Source: Nitrospirota bacterium (GTDB lineage: Bacteria > Nitrospirota > Thermodesulfovibrionia > Thermodesulfovibrionales > Dissulfurispiraceae). From it: a stretch of 53,816 nt of DNA. This document shows positions 16,609 to 24,955 of this stretch, piece after piece (position 1 is the first letter of the stretch; every line of letters starts with the position of its first letter). The stretch spans positions 1-53,816 of the forward strand of contig JAJZPZ010000003.1 in assembly GCA_021847795.1 (NCBI GenBank). The letters are read 5' to 3'. Both the position numbers and the translations under genes were made by a program. The notes beneath the pieces were generated by a model. The model was not told the DNA's origin, did no database searches, and was given only the letters and a program-made list of their open reading frames with translations.

Positions 16609-18352
16609 ACGTTATCAGCTGCTCCTTCTCGCCGCTATTATTCTCGGAATATTCTACCCGACCATATTTTCCGAGTTTTGCTGTGTTGATGATTTGGCCA
16701 TGATCAGGCACTATCACCACATTCAGAGCTGGAGCCTGAAAAATATCTTTATCCCCGGAGCCAGGGGCGGATTCTATTACCGTCCGATAGTTACCCTGAC
16801 TTTTTTTATCGACAAGTCCCTTTTCGGACTTGATCCGTCCTTGATGCACCTTGAAAATGTTCTCATTCACCTTGCCGATGCCATTCTCCTTTATTACCTG
16901 ACATTGCAGATAATTCCAAGGGAAGCCAGGAACTCCTCGTATGTGCCTTTTGTAGCTGCGCTTTGCTTTGGCCTGCACCCTCTCAATACAGAGTCGGTCA
17001 ACTGGGTATCGGGCCGCACCGACCTCCTCGCAGGATTTTTTGTGCTAAGCAGTACACTTTTTCTCATCAGGTCCCATATCTCTCACCGGAAAAGATACCT
17101 TCTCCTGTCAGCTGTCGCCTTCTTCTTCGGCATGCTGTCCAAAGAGGTTGCAGTCGCGCTTTTCCCGGGTCTCCTTTTCGTTTCAGCCGCAGCAAAGAAG
17201 GCCGCCAGGGAAGACAGCGCTGTGCCGCTGAATGTCCCCAAACACAGGATGAGATCAGGCATCCTCTTGACAATGGGCGGCGCAATCGCAGTCACTTTTT
17301 TCTTCCTTTTCAGGTCAATAGCATTAATTTCAAATACCAGCAGAATCGGGATGACCCTACTGTTTATGAAAACTGATCCGGGCCATACACTTTTTGTCTT
17401 TCTCAGGGCCTTCGGCTTTTACATGAAAAAGCTTTTTGTGCCTTATCCCCTCAATTTCGCAATACTTGAGGCAGACCCTTTATACGAGTTGCTTGCAATC
17501 CCCCTCGTAGTCCTTTGCACCTATATCGCAAGCCGGAGAACTTTTCAAGCAGCCTTTTTTATGACAGGGGTTTTTCTTATTATACCCGCATTCCCTATTG
17601 CCTTTGGCCAAATCGCATGGATGCCGTATGCTGAGCGCTACCTCTATCTGCCTTCGGCGTTCATCATGACGGCAAGCGTGCTTTTCCTGGACAAGATTCT
17701 CCCTTCCAGTGTCATTGGATTCGGGAAAATACTTGCAATAGCCGTACTGACTCTCATGGCTTTTGCTACTGCCCAGAGGAATCTTACATGGCAGACAAAT
17801 TCCTCACTTTTCGAGGATACCATAAAAAAGTCACCGGACTCAAAAGAGGCCAGACTTATTTACGGCAGCCTTTTGTCGGATGCAGGTGATTATAAAAAGG
17901 CACTCGATCAGTTCAAGAAGGCCGGCTCGATCTTTACTCTCGGCTATGACGAGCGGGCCGATTTATATATTGCCGATATTTCCTTTAAACAGGGCAACCT
18001 TGAAGAAGCAATACGAATGGACGAGGCTGTTTTAAAGAAATCTCACGGGACTTCGTCCAAAGCACTTGAAAACCTGGTGCGCAGCCTGGAAGTCAAGTTA
18101 AGACAGGGCAAAAGCCGGCAAGACAAGCGCGAGATAAACAAGAAGTTATCAGAATACAACCTGAAGCTATTTAAAATAAATCACAATCCGCATATACTAT
18201 ACAGGCTCGGGCACATAGCAGAAAAGCTCGGGGAAAAGGAGAAAGCGCTGAAATTCTATCAGCAGGCGCTGAATAACCTCCCGAATGATGATGAATATAA
18301 AAAATACTCAAAAACAAGAGCAGTAAAGCTGATCTATGAAATCGCCCATTGA
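16598..18352 (+). CDS. Second TMTC-like membrane protein with TPR tail
   Basis: ATG at 16598 overlaps the ABC gene by 11 bases and gives 584 residues. It has the same plan as the gene at 13583: an N-terminal helix, a CCVDDLAMI luminal loop with acidic residues, FYYRPIVTLTF, HPLNTESVNWVSGRTDL, ten or so membrane segments, then TPR-like helices from about residue 410 to the end (DYKKALDQFKKAG, NLEEAIRMDEAVL, GEKEKALKFYQQAL). The two genes are diverged paralogues of one family. The role is probably glycan transfer or polymerisation at the periplasmic side. It overlaps the next gene by 17 bases. Confidence 0.85.
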   Translation: MPARRYQLLLLAAIILGIFYPTIFSEFCCVDDLAMIRHYHHIQSWSLKNIFIPGARGGFYYRPIVTLTFFIDKSLFGLDPSLMHLENVLIHLADAILLYYLTLQIIPREARNSSYVPFVAALCFGLHPLNTESVNWVSGRTDLLAGFFVLSSTLFLIRSHISHRKRYLLLSAVAFFFGMLSKEVAVALFPGLLFVSAAAKKAAREDSAVPLNVPKHRMRSGILLTMGGAIAVTFFFLFRSIALISNTSRIGMTLLFMKTDPGHTLFVFLRAFGFYMKKLFVPYPLNFAILEADPLYELLAIPLVVLCTYIASRRTFQAAFFMTGVFLIIPAFPIAFGQIAWMPYAERYLYLPSAFIMTASVLFLDKILPSSVIGFGKILAIAVLTLMAFATAQRNLTWQTNSSLFEDTIKKSPDSKEARLIYGSLLSDAGDYKKALDQFKKAGSIFTLGYDERADLYIADISFKQGNLEEAIRMDEAVLKKSHGTSSKALENLVRSLEVKLRQGKSRQDKREINKKLSEYNLKLFKINHNPHILYRLGHIAEKLGEKEKALKFYQQALNNLPNDDEYKKYSKTRAVKLIYEIAH

Positions 18353-19184
18353 AAACTATGTTATTCTCCTGCGGCCAAAACACTGGATTAAGAACCTGCT
18401 TCTTTTCGCAGCCCCTTTCTTTGGTGGGCGGCTGTTAGAGGCAGGAGTGCTTGCGGTTGCTCTCCCCGCCTTCATCGCCTTCTCATTATGCGCGAGTGCT
18501 GTGTACATTTTCAATGACATAAAGGATATCGGGAGCGACAGGCTCCATCCTGATAAAATGAAACGCCCCCTTGCGTCAAATGCCGTCAGCATAAAAAGCG
18601 CCTTTATAGCTGCATGTCTCCTTGCAACCTGTTCGTTTGCGCTTTCCGCTATGATAGCGCCGTCCTTTTTACTCTTTGTACTTTTGTATTCCCTGGTGCA
18701 GATTGCCTATTCAATGCATCTTAAGAGGATCGCCCTGCTGGACATCTTTTGCATCGCATCAGGATTTACCATCAGGGTGCTTGCAGGAGGGGCAGCATTT
18801 CACGTGAAAGCCTCTCCGTGGCTCCTGGTTACCATGTTCATGATATCGCTTGTTCTAGCAACAGGGAAAAGACTCGGGGAGATTACTTTATTACATGAGA
18901 GGGCGCTTGAATGCCGAAAGAGTCTCAATGATGTTTCAGCTTCCGTCTTAACGGAGGTTTTGCTCATATCAGCAGCAGCCTCCCTGATTTCTTACGCCCT
19001 TTACACAATCGAACAGTCACAGAGACTTATCTATACGGTGCCTGTTGTAACATTCGGAATTTTCAGATATATTGCAGTTTCAAAGCAGGGGATGGGCGAT
19101 CCTACTGAAGCATTGAGCAAAGACGGACAACTGGCACTGACGGTTGTTGTCTGGCTGGTGTCTGTAGGATTATTAAGATATTAG
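18336..19184 (+). CDS. UbiA-family prenyltransferase, decaprenyl-phosphate phosphoribosyltransferase type
   Basis: The 282-residue membrane protein carries the UbiA motif NDIKDIGSDRLHPDKMKRPLAS (N60, D61, D64, D68), and a second polar loop follows the next helices. The opening LLRPKHWIKNLLLFAAPFF is characteristic of the branch that includes DPPR synthase (Rv3806c), which transfers phosphoribose to a polyprenyl phosphate in arabinan synthesis. In a glycan cluster it likely makes a lipid-linked pentose or similar donor. The actual substrate is inferred. Confidence 0.87.
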   Translation: MKSPIENYVILLRPKHWIKNLLLFAAPFFGGRLLEAGVLAVALPAFIAFSLCASAVYIFNDIKDIGSDRLHPDKMKRPLASNAVSIKSAFIAACLLATCSFALSAMIAPSFLLFVLLYSLVQIAYSMHLKRIALLDIFCIASGFTIRVLAGGAAFHVKASPWLLVTMFMISLVLATGKRLGEITLLHERALECRKSLNDVSASVLTEVLLISAAASLISYALYTIEQSQRLIYTVPVVTFGIFRYIAVSKQGMGDPTEALSKDGQLALTVVVWLVSVGLLRY

Positions 19185-19271
19185 ATGTATCAGCGTGTAC
19201 CGTCGAGGAGACTGGATACTCTCATGAATGCAGCAAACATTGATGAAATCTTCAAAAGGGCTGAACCATGA
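19185..19271 (+). CDS. Possible 28-residue ORF filling the gap between two operon genes
   Basis: An ATG directly after the UbiA-type gene's TAG opens a 28-codon frame rich in R, D and N (MYQRVPSRRLD at the start, DEIFKRAEP at the end). It stops with a TGA that overlaps the next gene's ATG. The exact fit between two genes is suggestive, but no strong ribosome site precedes it, and the following gene has its own AAGGG. It may be chance. Confidence 0.3.
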   Translation: MYQRVPSRRLDTLMNAANIDEIFKRAEP

Positions 19272-20296
19272 AAATATGCTTCTTCAGGCACTCGCTGTTA
19301 AACCGCGGAGGGGATAAGATGGTAGTGGAATATGCAAACCATCTCCAATCGAAAGGGCATAGCGCAACAATCCTGACTAGCGTTTTCGACTCGCTTTTTT
19401 CGGTAAATGCGGGAATTGAAATATCCTTGCGCAAAAGCAAACTATCCACGGTTCTCAAGGCCCTTTCCATGAAAAGGGACGTTGATATTATCGTTGCCGA
19501 TATTATTGTCATGACCTTTTTTTTGTCATTCCGGAACAGGGGGAAGCTCCTCTATTTTGCTCAAGACTATGACGAATCATATTACAAAAACTCTGCAATG
19601 CGAGCCTTAATTCGCGCAGTGTATTTCTACTGCCTGAGAATTCTTAAAATCCCCGTCATCGCCGTTTCCGAGGAACTTGGGAAAACACTCAGAGGTCGGT
19701 TCAAAGCCGACGTTACGGTAGTCCCAAATGGTGTAGATACATCTGCGTTCTATCCTGATCGTGACGGGAACTATCTTTCATTGAGAGAGGGGAAATCCGT
19801 TATTCTTATCTTTGCACGAAGCGATTACAGGAAGGGGTTTGATATCGCAGCAAACGTATTGTCCCGCTTCAAAGAAGAAATCGAGAACAAATTAATATCT
19901 GTTTGGGCAGTCGGAGAGGACCTGGGAACACCTTTCCCCGTGAGGAGATTCGGCTTTGTCCCTCCCGAAACACTCCGCAAGATACTCTCCTGCTCAGATA
20001 TTCTTCTCTATCCCTCCAGACATGAGGGGCTTCCCTTGTTTGTCTTAGAGGCTATGGCATGCGGTTGTATCGTAATGACGACCGAAGCAGCTAAAATTGT
20101 AAGCGATAACCTTAACGGAATCATCTGTCCTATTGACGACAGGGATTGTTTTTATGGCAAGCTGCATGACTTTATCCACAATCCCCCTTCCCGCTATGCG
20201 TTGATTAAAAATGCTTTTGAAACAGCAAGCCGGTTCAGCATTGACGCCTCACGGTCCCATTTTGAAAGAAGCTTGCTGAGGCTGCTGCATGGATAA
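19268..20296 (+). CDS. Family 4 glycosyltransferase (GT-B fold)
   Basis: The protein has 342 residues. The N-terminal half starts MKICFFRHSLLNRGGDKMVVEYANHL. The C-terminal half has the donor-binding segment RHEGLPLFVLEAMACGC, which contains the E-x7-E motif of retaining GT4 enzymes. It should add a sugar from a nucleotide donor to the growing lipid-linked glycan in the cytosol. AAGGG precedes the ATG. It overlaps the flippase gene by 8 bases. This part of the cluster is visibly richer in A and T than the lipid A region. Confidence 0.9.
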   Translation: MKICFFRHSLLNRGGDKMVVEYANHLQSKGHSATILTSVFDSLFSVNAGIEISLRKSKLSTVLKALSMKRDVDIIVADIIVMTFFLSFRNRGKLLYFAQDYDESYYKNSAMRALIRAVYFYCLRILKIPVIAVSEELGKTLRGRFKADVTVVPNGVDTSAFYPDRDGNYLSLREGKSVILIFARSDYRKGFDIAANVLSRFKEEIENKLISVWAVGEDLGTPFPVRRFGFVPPETLRKILSCSDILLYPSRHEGLPLFVLEAMACGCIVMTTEAAKIVSDNLNGIICPIDDRDCFYGKLHDFIHNPPSRYALIKNAFETASRFSIDASRSHFERSLLRLLHG

Positions 20297-21707
20297 TTTT
20301 CATTTCAATAAATTTATTGGAAATTATTTCTACCTTCTCCTATCTCAGGCAATCGCCTATATAAGCAATTTCGGGATTGCCCTTGTCCTGGCAAGGAAAA
20401 TGGATATCAGCCACTTCGGTGAGTTTTTCCTGCTCTTAACAATACAAAGCTTTTTTCTGTTGATTGCTGATTCCGGACTTAATTCTTTCTATTTAAGATG
20501 CGTGTCACAGGACAACTCGCTCATAAATAAGTACCTCAACAACATAATCCCCTTAAAAATATCGCTTTTCCTGGGCTCCTATCTGCTCATGCAGGCTTTC
20601 GTCCTGATTTTCGGGTATTCATCTCAGGTAGTTAAACTTTCTTACATCTTCGGGCTCTCCCTTATGCCGTTCAGCCTCAACAGTCTGATTTCTTTTACTT
20701 TCAGGGCAATCGGCAGGATGGACAGGGAGTTGGTGAGCAATGTAATAAGCGGGATCATGGTTGCTCTCTATGTAATCTGGCTGTCTTTTGTGCGGGCAGA
20801 TATCTTTGAGGCGGTTCTAATGTGGGTAATGCTTCATACACTCTCTCTGCTGTTCAATTTATATCTGCTCAGGAGAACTTTAGCTATTCGTCTTAAAGTC
20901 GATTTTTCCCAATGGGGCCTTCTGCTGTCCGAGTCAAAATACTTTCTCCTTTTTTTCTTGACCTCCTGGTGCTATATCCAGGCCAATACAATTATCATAT
21001 CCAGGTATCTCCCTGTCTCCGAGGTCGGCCTTTACCAATCAGCACTGAAAATCCTGATGGTTTCCGTAATGCTCGGAGATGTCATGCTCAACAATTTCTT
21101 CCCGTTTATAATCCGCAAATACTTTGAAAGTCCGGAGGAAGGCAAGCTTCTAATCTCCAAGATCAGTGAACTTGTCATGTCCCTCGTCTGGCCGATACTC
21201 TTAATCGAAATTTTCTTCAGCAAGGAGATCATTGCAATCCTGTACGGAAATCAATTTGAAAAGGCCGTTGTCCCACTCGTTATCCTTGGGATAGGATATC
21301 TATTTTACTATGCCCCTCCTTATGGCCTGCTCCTTGCATATATAGGGCATCAAAAAACGAATTTTTATATTGCCCTGGGCTCTGCGTTTGTTAATATAAT
21401 CTTAAATTTCCATCTAATCCCGCGAAACGGTATCGTCGGCGCCGCCACGGCAACTGCCCTCACCTATGCAGGGATGAAAATTGCGTATATGCTGGTATTC
21501 GCAATGGCCGGGCTGCCTTTATATTCGCTGGGCATCGCCAGGCTAACCATTATCATGCTTTCACTTGCCGTTATTGTCAGGCAATTGCATGTCCATTTTA
21601 TGTATGGGTTGTCGCTGTACTTTCTGCTCATAGGCATTTACACGTATAAGAAATATTTTACGAACGGCTATTTCGATTATCATTATCAATACCAGGAGGG
21701 GAAATGA
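20289..21707 (+). CDS. Wzx-type oligosaccharide flippase
   Basis: The 472-residue protein has about 14 predicted membrane helices and few charged residues, the profile of the MATE/MVF/polysaccharide-export superfamily. The N-terminal FNKFIGNYFYLLLSQAIAYISNFGIALVLARKMDISHFGEF segment is typical. It should move lipid-linked oligosaccharide across the inner membrane. It overlaps both neighbours. An ABC transporter in the same run raises the question whether the two export different products. Confidence 0.9.
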   Translation: MDNFHFNKFIGNYFYLLLSQAIAYISNFGIALVLARKMDISHFGEFFLLLTIQSFFLLIADSGLNSFYLRCVSQDNSLINKYLNNIIPLKISLFLGSYLLMQAFVLIFGYSSQVVKLSYIFGLSLMPFSLNSLISFTFRAIGRMDRELVSNVISGIMVALYVIWLSFVRADIFEAVLMWVMLHTLSLLFNLYLLRRTLAIRLKVDFSQWGLLLSESKYFLLFFLTSWCYIQANTIIISRYLPVSEVGLYQSALKILMVSVMLGDVMLNNFFPFIIRKYFESPEEGKLLISKISELVMSLVWPILLIEIFFSKEIIAILYGNQFEKAVVPLVILGIGYLFYYAPPYGLLLAYIGHQKTNFYIALGSAFVNIILNFHLIPRNGIVGAATATALTYAGMKIAYMLVFAMAGLPLYSLGIARLTIIMLSLAVIVRQLHVHFMYGLSLYFLLIGIYTYKKYFTNGYFDYHYQYQEGK

Positions 21708-22453
21708 ATCCATCAAACGCTATTATTCTGGCGGCGGGAATGGGGATGAGGCTTAATCCCTTAACAGAAAATATGCCGAAATGCCTTATTCAGATCAACG
21801 GTTCTTCTCTTATCGAAAGGTGCATATCGAAATTTGTTCAAAACGGCATAAAAACAGTTGTCATCGTAATCGGATATCAGGGGCATAAAATAAAACAAAC
21901 ACTGGGTGACACGTATGCCGCGGCAAAACTTATTTATATTGAGAACCCCGATTATCAGACGACAAATAATATTGTTTCACTATGGCTGGCAAGGGATTAC
22001 CTGAAACAAGGAGCATTTATAATAGAGGGTGATATCATTTTTGAGGACAGCGCTTTATCGAAGCTATTCCGGAACGCAGGCGGGTCCTTGTGGCTGGCCG
22101 ACAGGTTCAAGAAGGGAATGGACGGGTGCCTACTCACGACAGGCGGCGCCGATAGGATCATGGCCTTGAAGATTATCCGTGAGAAACTGGCAGAATATAA
22201 CGGGAACATGTTTAAATCAGCAGGGATTCTCAAAATTGATGCAAACAATGGAAGGAAGCTATCGCAGTTCCTTGATAAAGAGGTGCAGGAAAACAACAAA
22301 AATATATATTACGACCTTGTCCTCTCCAAATATATCGACAAAATCAACATTTCAGTCTGCAATATCGAGGGCCTTAAATGGTCGGAAATAGATAATGCAG
22401 CCGATCTTCAGTCTGCCGAGGAACTATTTATTCATGAAAAAAATGGACTATGA
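21704..22453 (+). CDS. Sugar/alcohol-phosphate nucleotidyltransferase, LicC-like
   Basis: The 249-residue protein opens with IILAAGMGMRLNPLTENMPKCL, the nucleotide-binding signature of NTP transferases. NPDYQTTNNIVSLWLA and EGDIIFE fit the LicC-like cytidylyltransferase branch, where a Y-x3-N-N-x2-S pattern is found near the CDP-choline site. It most likely makes a CDP-activated alcohol phosphate such as phosphocholine, phosphoethanolamine or inositol phosphate. The start overlaps the flippase stop (ATGA). The CDP-alcohol transferase two genes on is the natural consumer. Confidence 0.82.
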   Translation: MNPSNAIILAAGMGMRLNPLTENMPKCLIQINGSSLIERCISKFVQNGIKTVVIVIGYQGHKIKQTLGDTYAAAKLIYIENPDYQTTNNIVSLWLARDYLKQGAFIIEGDIIFEDSALSKLFRNAGGSLWLADRFKKGMDGCLLTTGGADRIMALKIIREKLAEYNGNMFKSAGILKIDANNGRKLSQFLDKEVQENNKNIYYDLVLSKYIDKINISVCNIEGLKWSEIDNAADLQSAEELFIHEKNGL

Positions 22454-23294
22454 CAAGATAAAACGTTTCTGGGATAAATGCCCTGAAATCAGTAATGAAG
22501 CGCCGTCGCTCATTACAACGCTTTCTTTTGAGATTCCCGGTCATGCAAATTACAGAGACAAAACCGAGAAGAATATCCTTTTAAAATATTTGGAAATCAG
22601 ACCGGATTTCCTCGTGGCCGATCTAGGATGCGGCACGGGAAGGTGGGCGATCGAATTCGCTAGGAAATGCAGGAAGGTCATTGCATGCGATATCTCAAAG
22701 CCATTGCTGGACATAGCGAAAGCTGAAGCTAAACAAGGCGCTATAACCAATATTGAGTTCCAGCAGGAATCAATTGTTGATTTCCAGTCAGCGGAAAAAG
22801 CAGACGTTATTCATATTGGAGGAGTCCTTATTTATGTCAACGACACTGATCTGGAGCAAATAATTGAGAAATGCCATGCGATGCTGAAAGACAGCGGCGC
22901 TCTTATCTTAAGGGAAAGCATCAGTTTGGATGGAGACCTTCTCAAGGAAGATTTAAAATTGGGGAATGAAAGGTATACTGCATATTATCGGACAGCAGGG
23001 CATCTTACCTCCCGGATGGATAAGCTTTTTGTGCTGGAGAAAATGACCGAGACCCATTCTTATATATTCCCGGTGCCCATTTTCATTTATTTGATCCCCC
23101 GATTCCTCAAAAAAATGAAAATTACAGAATACTGCATGAGAATGTTATATGCGGCACAGTGGAGACTTGATCCCTGGCTGTTAAGAATAAAGGCGCTTAC
23201 AGCGCTTAAGCATAAAAGGCTGCTGAAAACGAAAATACCGGCGACGCAATATTTTTTTATATATAGAAAGAGGTCTCAGAATGTTCACTCTTAA
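22434..23294 (+). CDS. Class I SAM-dependent methyltransferase
   Basis: I choose the ATG at 22434, with GAGGAA in front and 20 bases of overlap with the preceding gene, giving 286 residues. The SAM-binding motif I is VADLGCGTGRWAIEFA (about residues 60-75), motif II VIACDIS, and the post-motif region ADVIHIGGVLIYV. The C-terminal third is basic and hydrophobic and may lie on the membrane. The substrate is unknown. Its place between a cytidylyltransferase and a CDP-alcohol transferase suggests N-methylation of an amino-alcohol group or methylation of the glycan. Confidence 0.85.
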   Translation: MKKMDYDKIKRFWDKCPEISNEAPSLITTLSFEIPGHANYRDKTEKNILLKYLEIRPDFLVADLGCGTGRWAIEFARKCRKVIACDISKPLLDIAKAEAKQGAITNIEFQQESIVDFQSAEKADVIHIGGVLIYVNDTDLEQIIEKCHAMLKDSGALILRESISLDGDLLKEDLKLGNERYTAYYRTAGHLTSRMDKLFVLEKMTETHSYIFPVPIFIYLIPRFLKKMKITEYCMRMLYAAQWRLDPWLLRIKALTALKHKRLLKTKIPATQYFFIYRKRSQNVHS

Positions 23295-23988
23295 CGATGT
23301 GAGAACAAAAACAGAACCTGTCGGCAATTGGTCAAAGTGGGTAATCCATCCCCTATCGGACAGGCTTCTTGTTTTCATTGCCAACCACACTCAATGGACT
23401 CCGAATACATTGACGCTCCTGTCTTTTGCTATGGCCCTTATCGCCGCTCCTTTTTTTTGCAATGGAAGCCACCCTTATTTGGTCGCCGGGGGAGTATTGT
23501 ATGAATTATCATTCGCTCTGGACGCAATGGACGGGACCCTTGCCCGCCTGAAAAACCTCAAATCTCACATGGGCGCTTTTATCGATCCATACCTAGACAC
23601 ATGGAAAGGACTTATATTATCAATTGCCCTACTTTTCGGACAATACAGACAAAATGACACCGGGCTCTTTCTACTGGAAATATGGTTTATTTTTATTTTC
23701 ATGGCACAACCCCTCTTTTATGAAATTACCCGGAAAGCAGCTCAGGACAAGAAAGAGGAAATATTAAAAGGGGTTCGCGATAAAATAAGCAAAAAGGGCA
23801 AAACGCAGGATCGGATGCTATACCCTTTCACCATCGTGGAGTTTCAGACCATTGCTTTTTTTATCTTTCCCTTATTAAACAAAGTAAAATCGGGGCTCTT
23901 CCTTGCATCCTTATTGGGAACGATCAATATGCTGGCGATCAATTTTATTTTCATCCTGGCAGTTGCCCGCTATGAAAGAAGAAAATGA
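23281..23988 (+). CDS. CDP-alcohol phosphatidyltransferase family protein
   Basis: The 235-residue membrane protein contains a complete family motif, D-x2-D-G-x2-A-R-x8-G-x3-D-x3-D, at residues 81-106 (D81, D84, G85, A88, R89, G98, D102, D106). About six membrane helices surround it. Enzymes of this family transfer the phosphoalcohol or phosphatidyl group of a CDP donor to a hydroxyl acceptor. Placed in a glycan cluster beside a LicC-like enzyme, it probably transfers a phospho-alcohol to a lipid or glycan. It overlaps both neighbours by a few bases. Confidence 0.9.
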   Translation: MFTLNDVRTKTEPVGNWSKWVIHPLSDRLLVFIANHTQWTPNTLTLLSFAMALIAAPFFCNGSHPYLVAGGVLYELSFALDAMDGTLARLKNLKSHMGAFIDPYLDTWKGLILSIALLFGQYRQNDTGLFLLEIWFIFIFMAQPLFYEITRKAAQDKKEEILKGVRDKISKKGKTQDRMLYPFTIVEFQTIAFFIFPLLNKVKSGLFLASLLGTINMLAINFIFILAVARYERRK

Positions 23989-24941
23989 GCGAGGCTGTTG
24001 TTCATATCATCCTTATTAACTGGAACAACTACTCCGATACTATTGCCTGCCTTCACTCTCTCAGCGAAATACAATATGAGAGCAAAAAGATTGTACTGGT
24101 GGACAATGCCTCAACCGATGGTTCTTTGCAAAAAATAAAAGCGTGGGCCGATAAGAACACCGTTGCTTTTGAGTTCCTCGACGGCAGGGCCATCCCTTCC
24201 ACGGTAAGCAATGATCCTTTGACGATCATCTCCCTGGATGCAAATCTCGGCTTTGGCGGTGCGAACAACATAGGAATCCGGCTTTCCCTTAAAAGCAATC
24301 CCGATTTCATCCTGCTATTGAATAATGATACGGTTGTTCAGAAAGATTTTCTCTCCAGGATGGTGCGAAGCGCCTTGAACAATAAAAGCGCAGGCATCGT
24401 GGGTGGGAAAATCAAATATTTCGACAATAAAGACAAAATCTGGTTTAACGGTGGACATGTCGACTTTGTCAGAGGAGCTTTTTATCACTGCGAGGACAAT
24501 TGCTCAGGACTGAAGGAAACGGATTTCATTACAGGCTGCCTGATGCTCTTGCCGTCACATATCTTTACCAAGGTAGGTTATTTTGATGAGGACTATTTTT
24601 TGAATGTTGAGGACGTTGACCTTTCCTATCGGGTAAAAGATGCCGGCCACACGCTTTTTGTCGATTGCGATGCCGTAATTTATCATAAAGTAAGCGCTTC
24701 TATCGGAGGATTCCATTCCCTGAGGAATCAATACTATTTTCACAGGAACAGGATGCGCTTTTTCAGAAAGAGGCTCTCAGGGGCGAAAAGCTGTTTGTTC
24801 CAGCTTTTTCAGTTTATCATTGCAATCCCCGCCTGGACGGCAATTCAATTAGTTCGGGGCAGGCTAAAAGCTATTAAGGGAGCAGCGTTCGGCTATAGAG
24901 ATTATATGGAAGGATGTTTCGGGAAAAGCAGGTATTTTTAG
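23985..24941 (+). CDS. Family 2 glycosyltransferase, rhamnosyltransferase-like
   Basis: The protein has 318 residues. IILINWNNYSDTIACLHSL, VLVDNASTDGS and LLNNDTVVQ mark the GT-A fold and its DxD-equivalent. NVEDVDLSYRVKDAG contains the catalytic-loop ED pair of this subgroup, and HKVSASIGG follows. Members commonly transfer rhamnose or similar deoxysugars onto O-antigen-type glycans. The ATG overlaps the preceding stop (ATGA). Confidence 0.9.
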   Translation: MSEAVVHIILINWNNYSDTIACLHSLSEIQYESKKIVLVDNASTDGSLQKIKAWADKNTVAFEFLDGRAIPSTVSNDPLTIISLDANLGFGGANNIGIRLSLKSNPDFILLLNNDTVVQKDFLSRMVRSALNNKSAGIVGGKIKYFDNKDKIWFNGGHVDFVRGAFYHCEDNCSGLKETDFITGCLMLLPSHIFTKVGYFDEDYFLNVEDVDLSYRVKDAGHTLFVDCDAVIYHKVSASIGGFHSLRNQYYFHRNRMRFFRKRLSGAKSCLFQLFQFIIAIPAWTAIQLVRGRLKAIKGAAFGYRDYMEGCFGKSRYF

Positions 24942-24955
24942 AGGTCTGGTTATTT

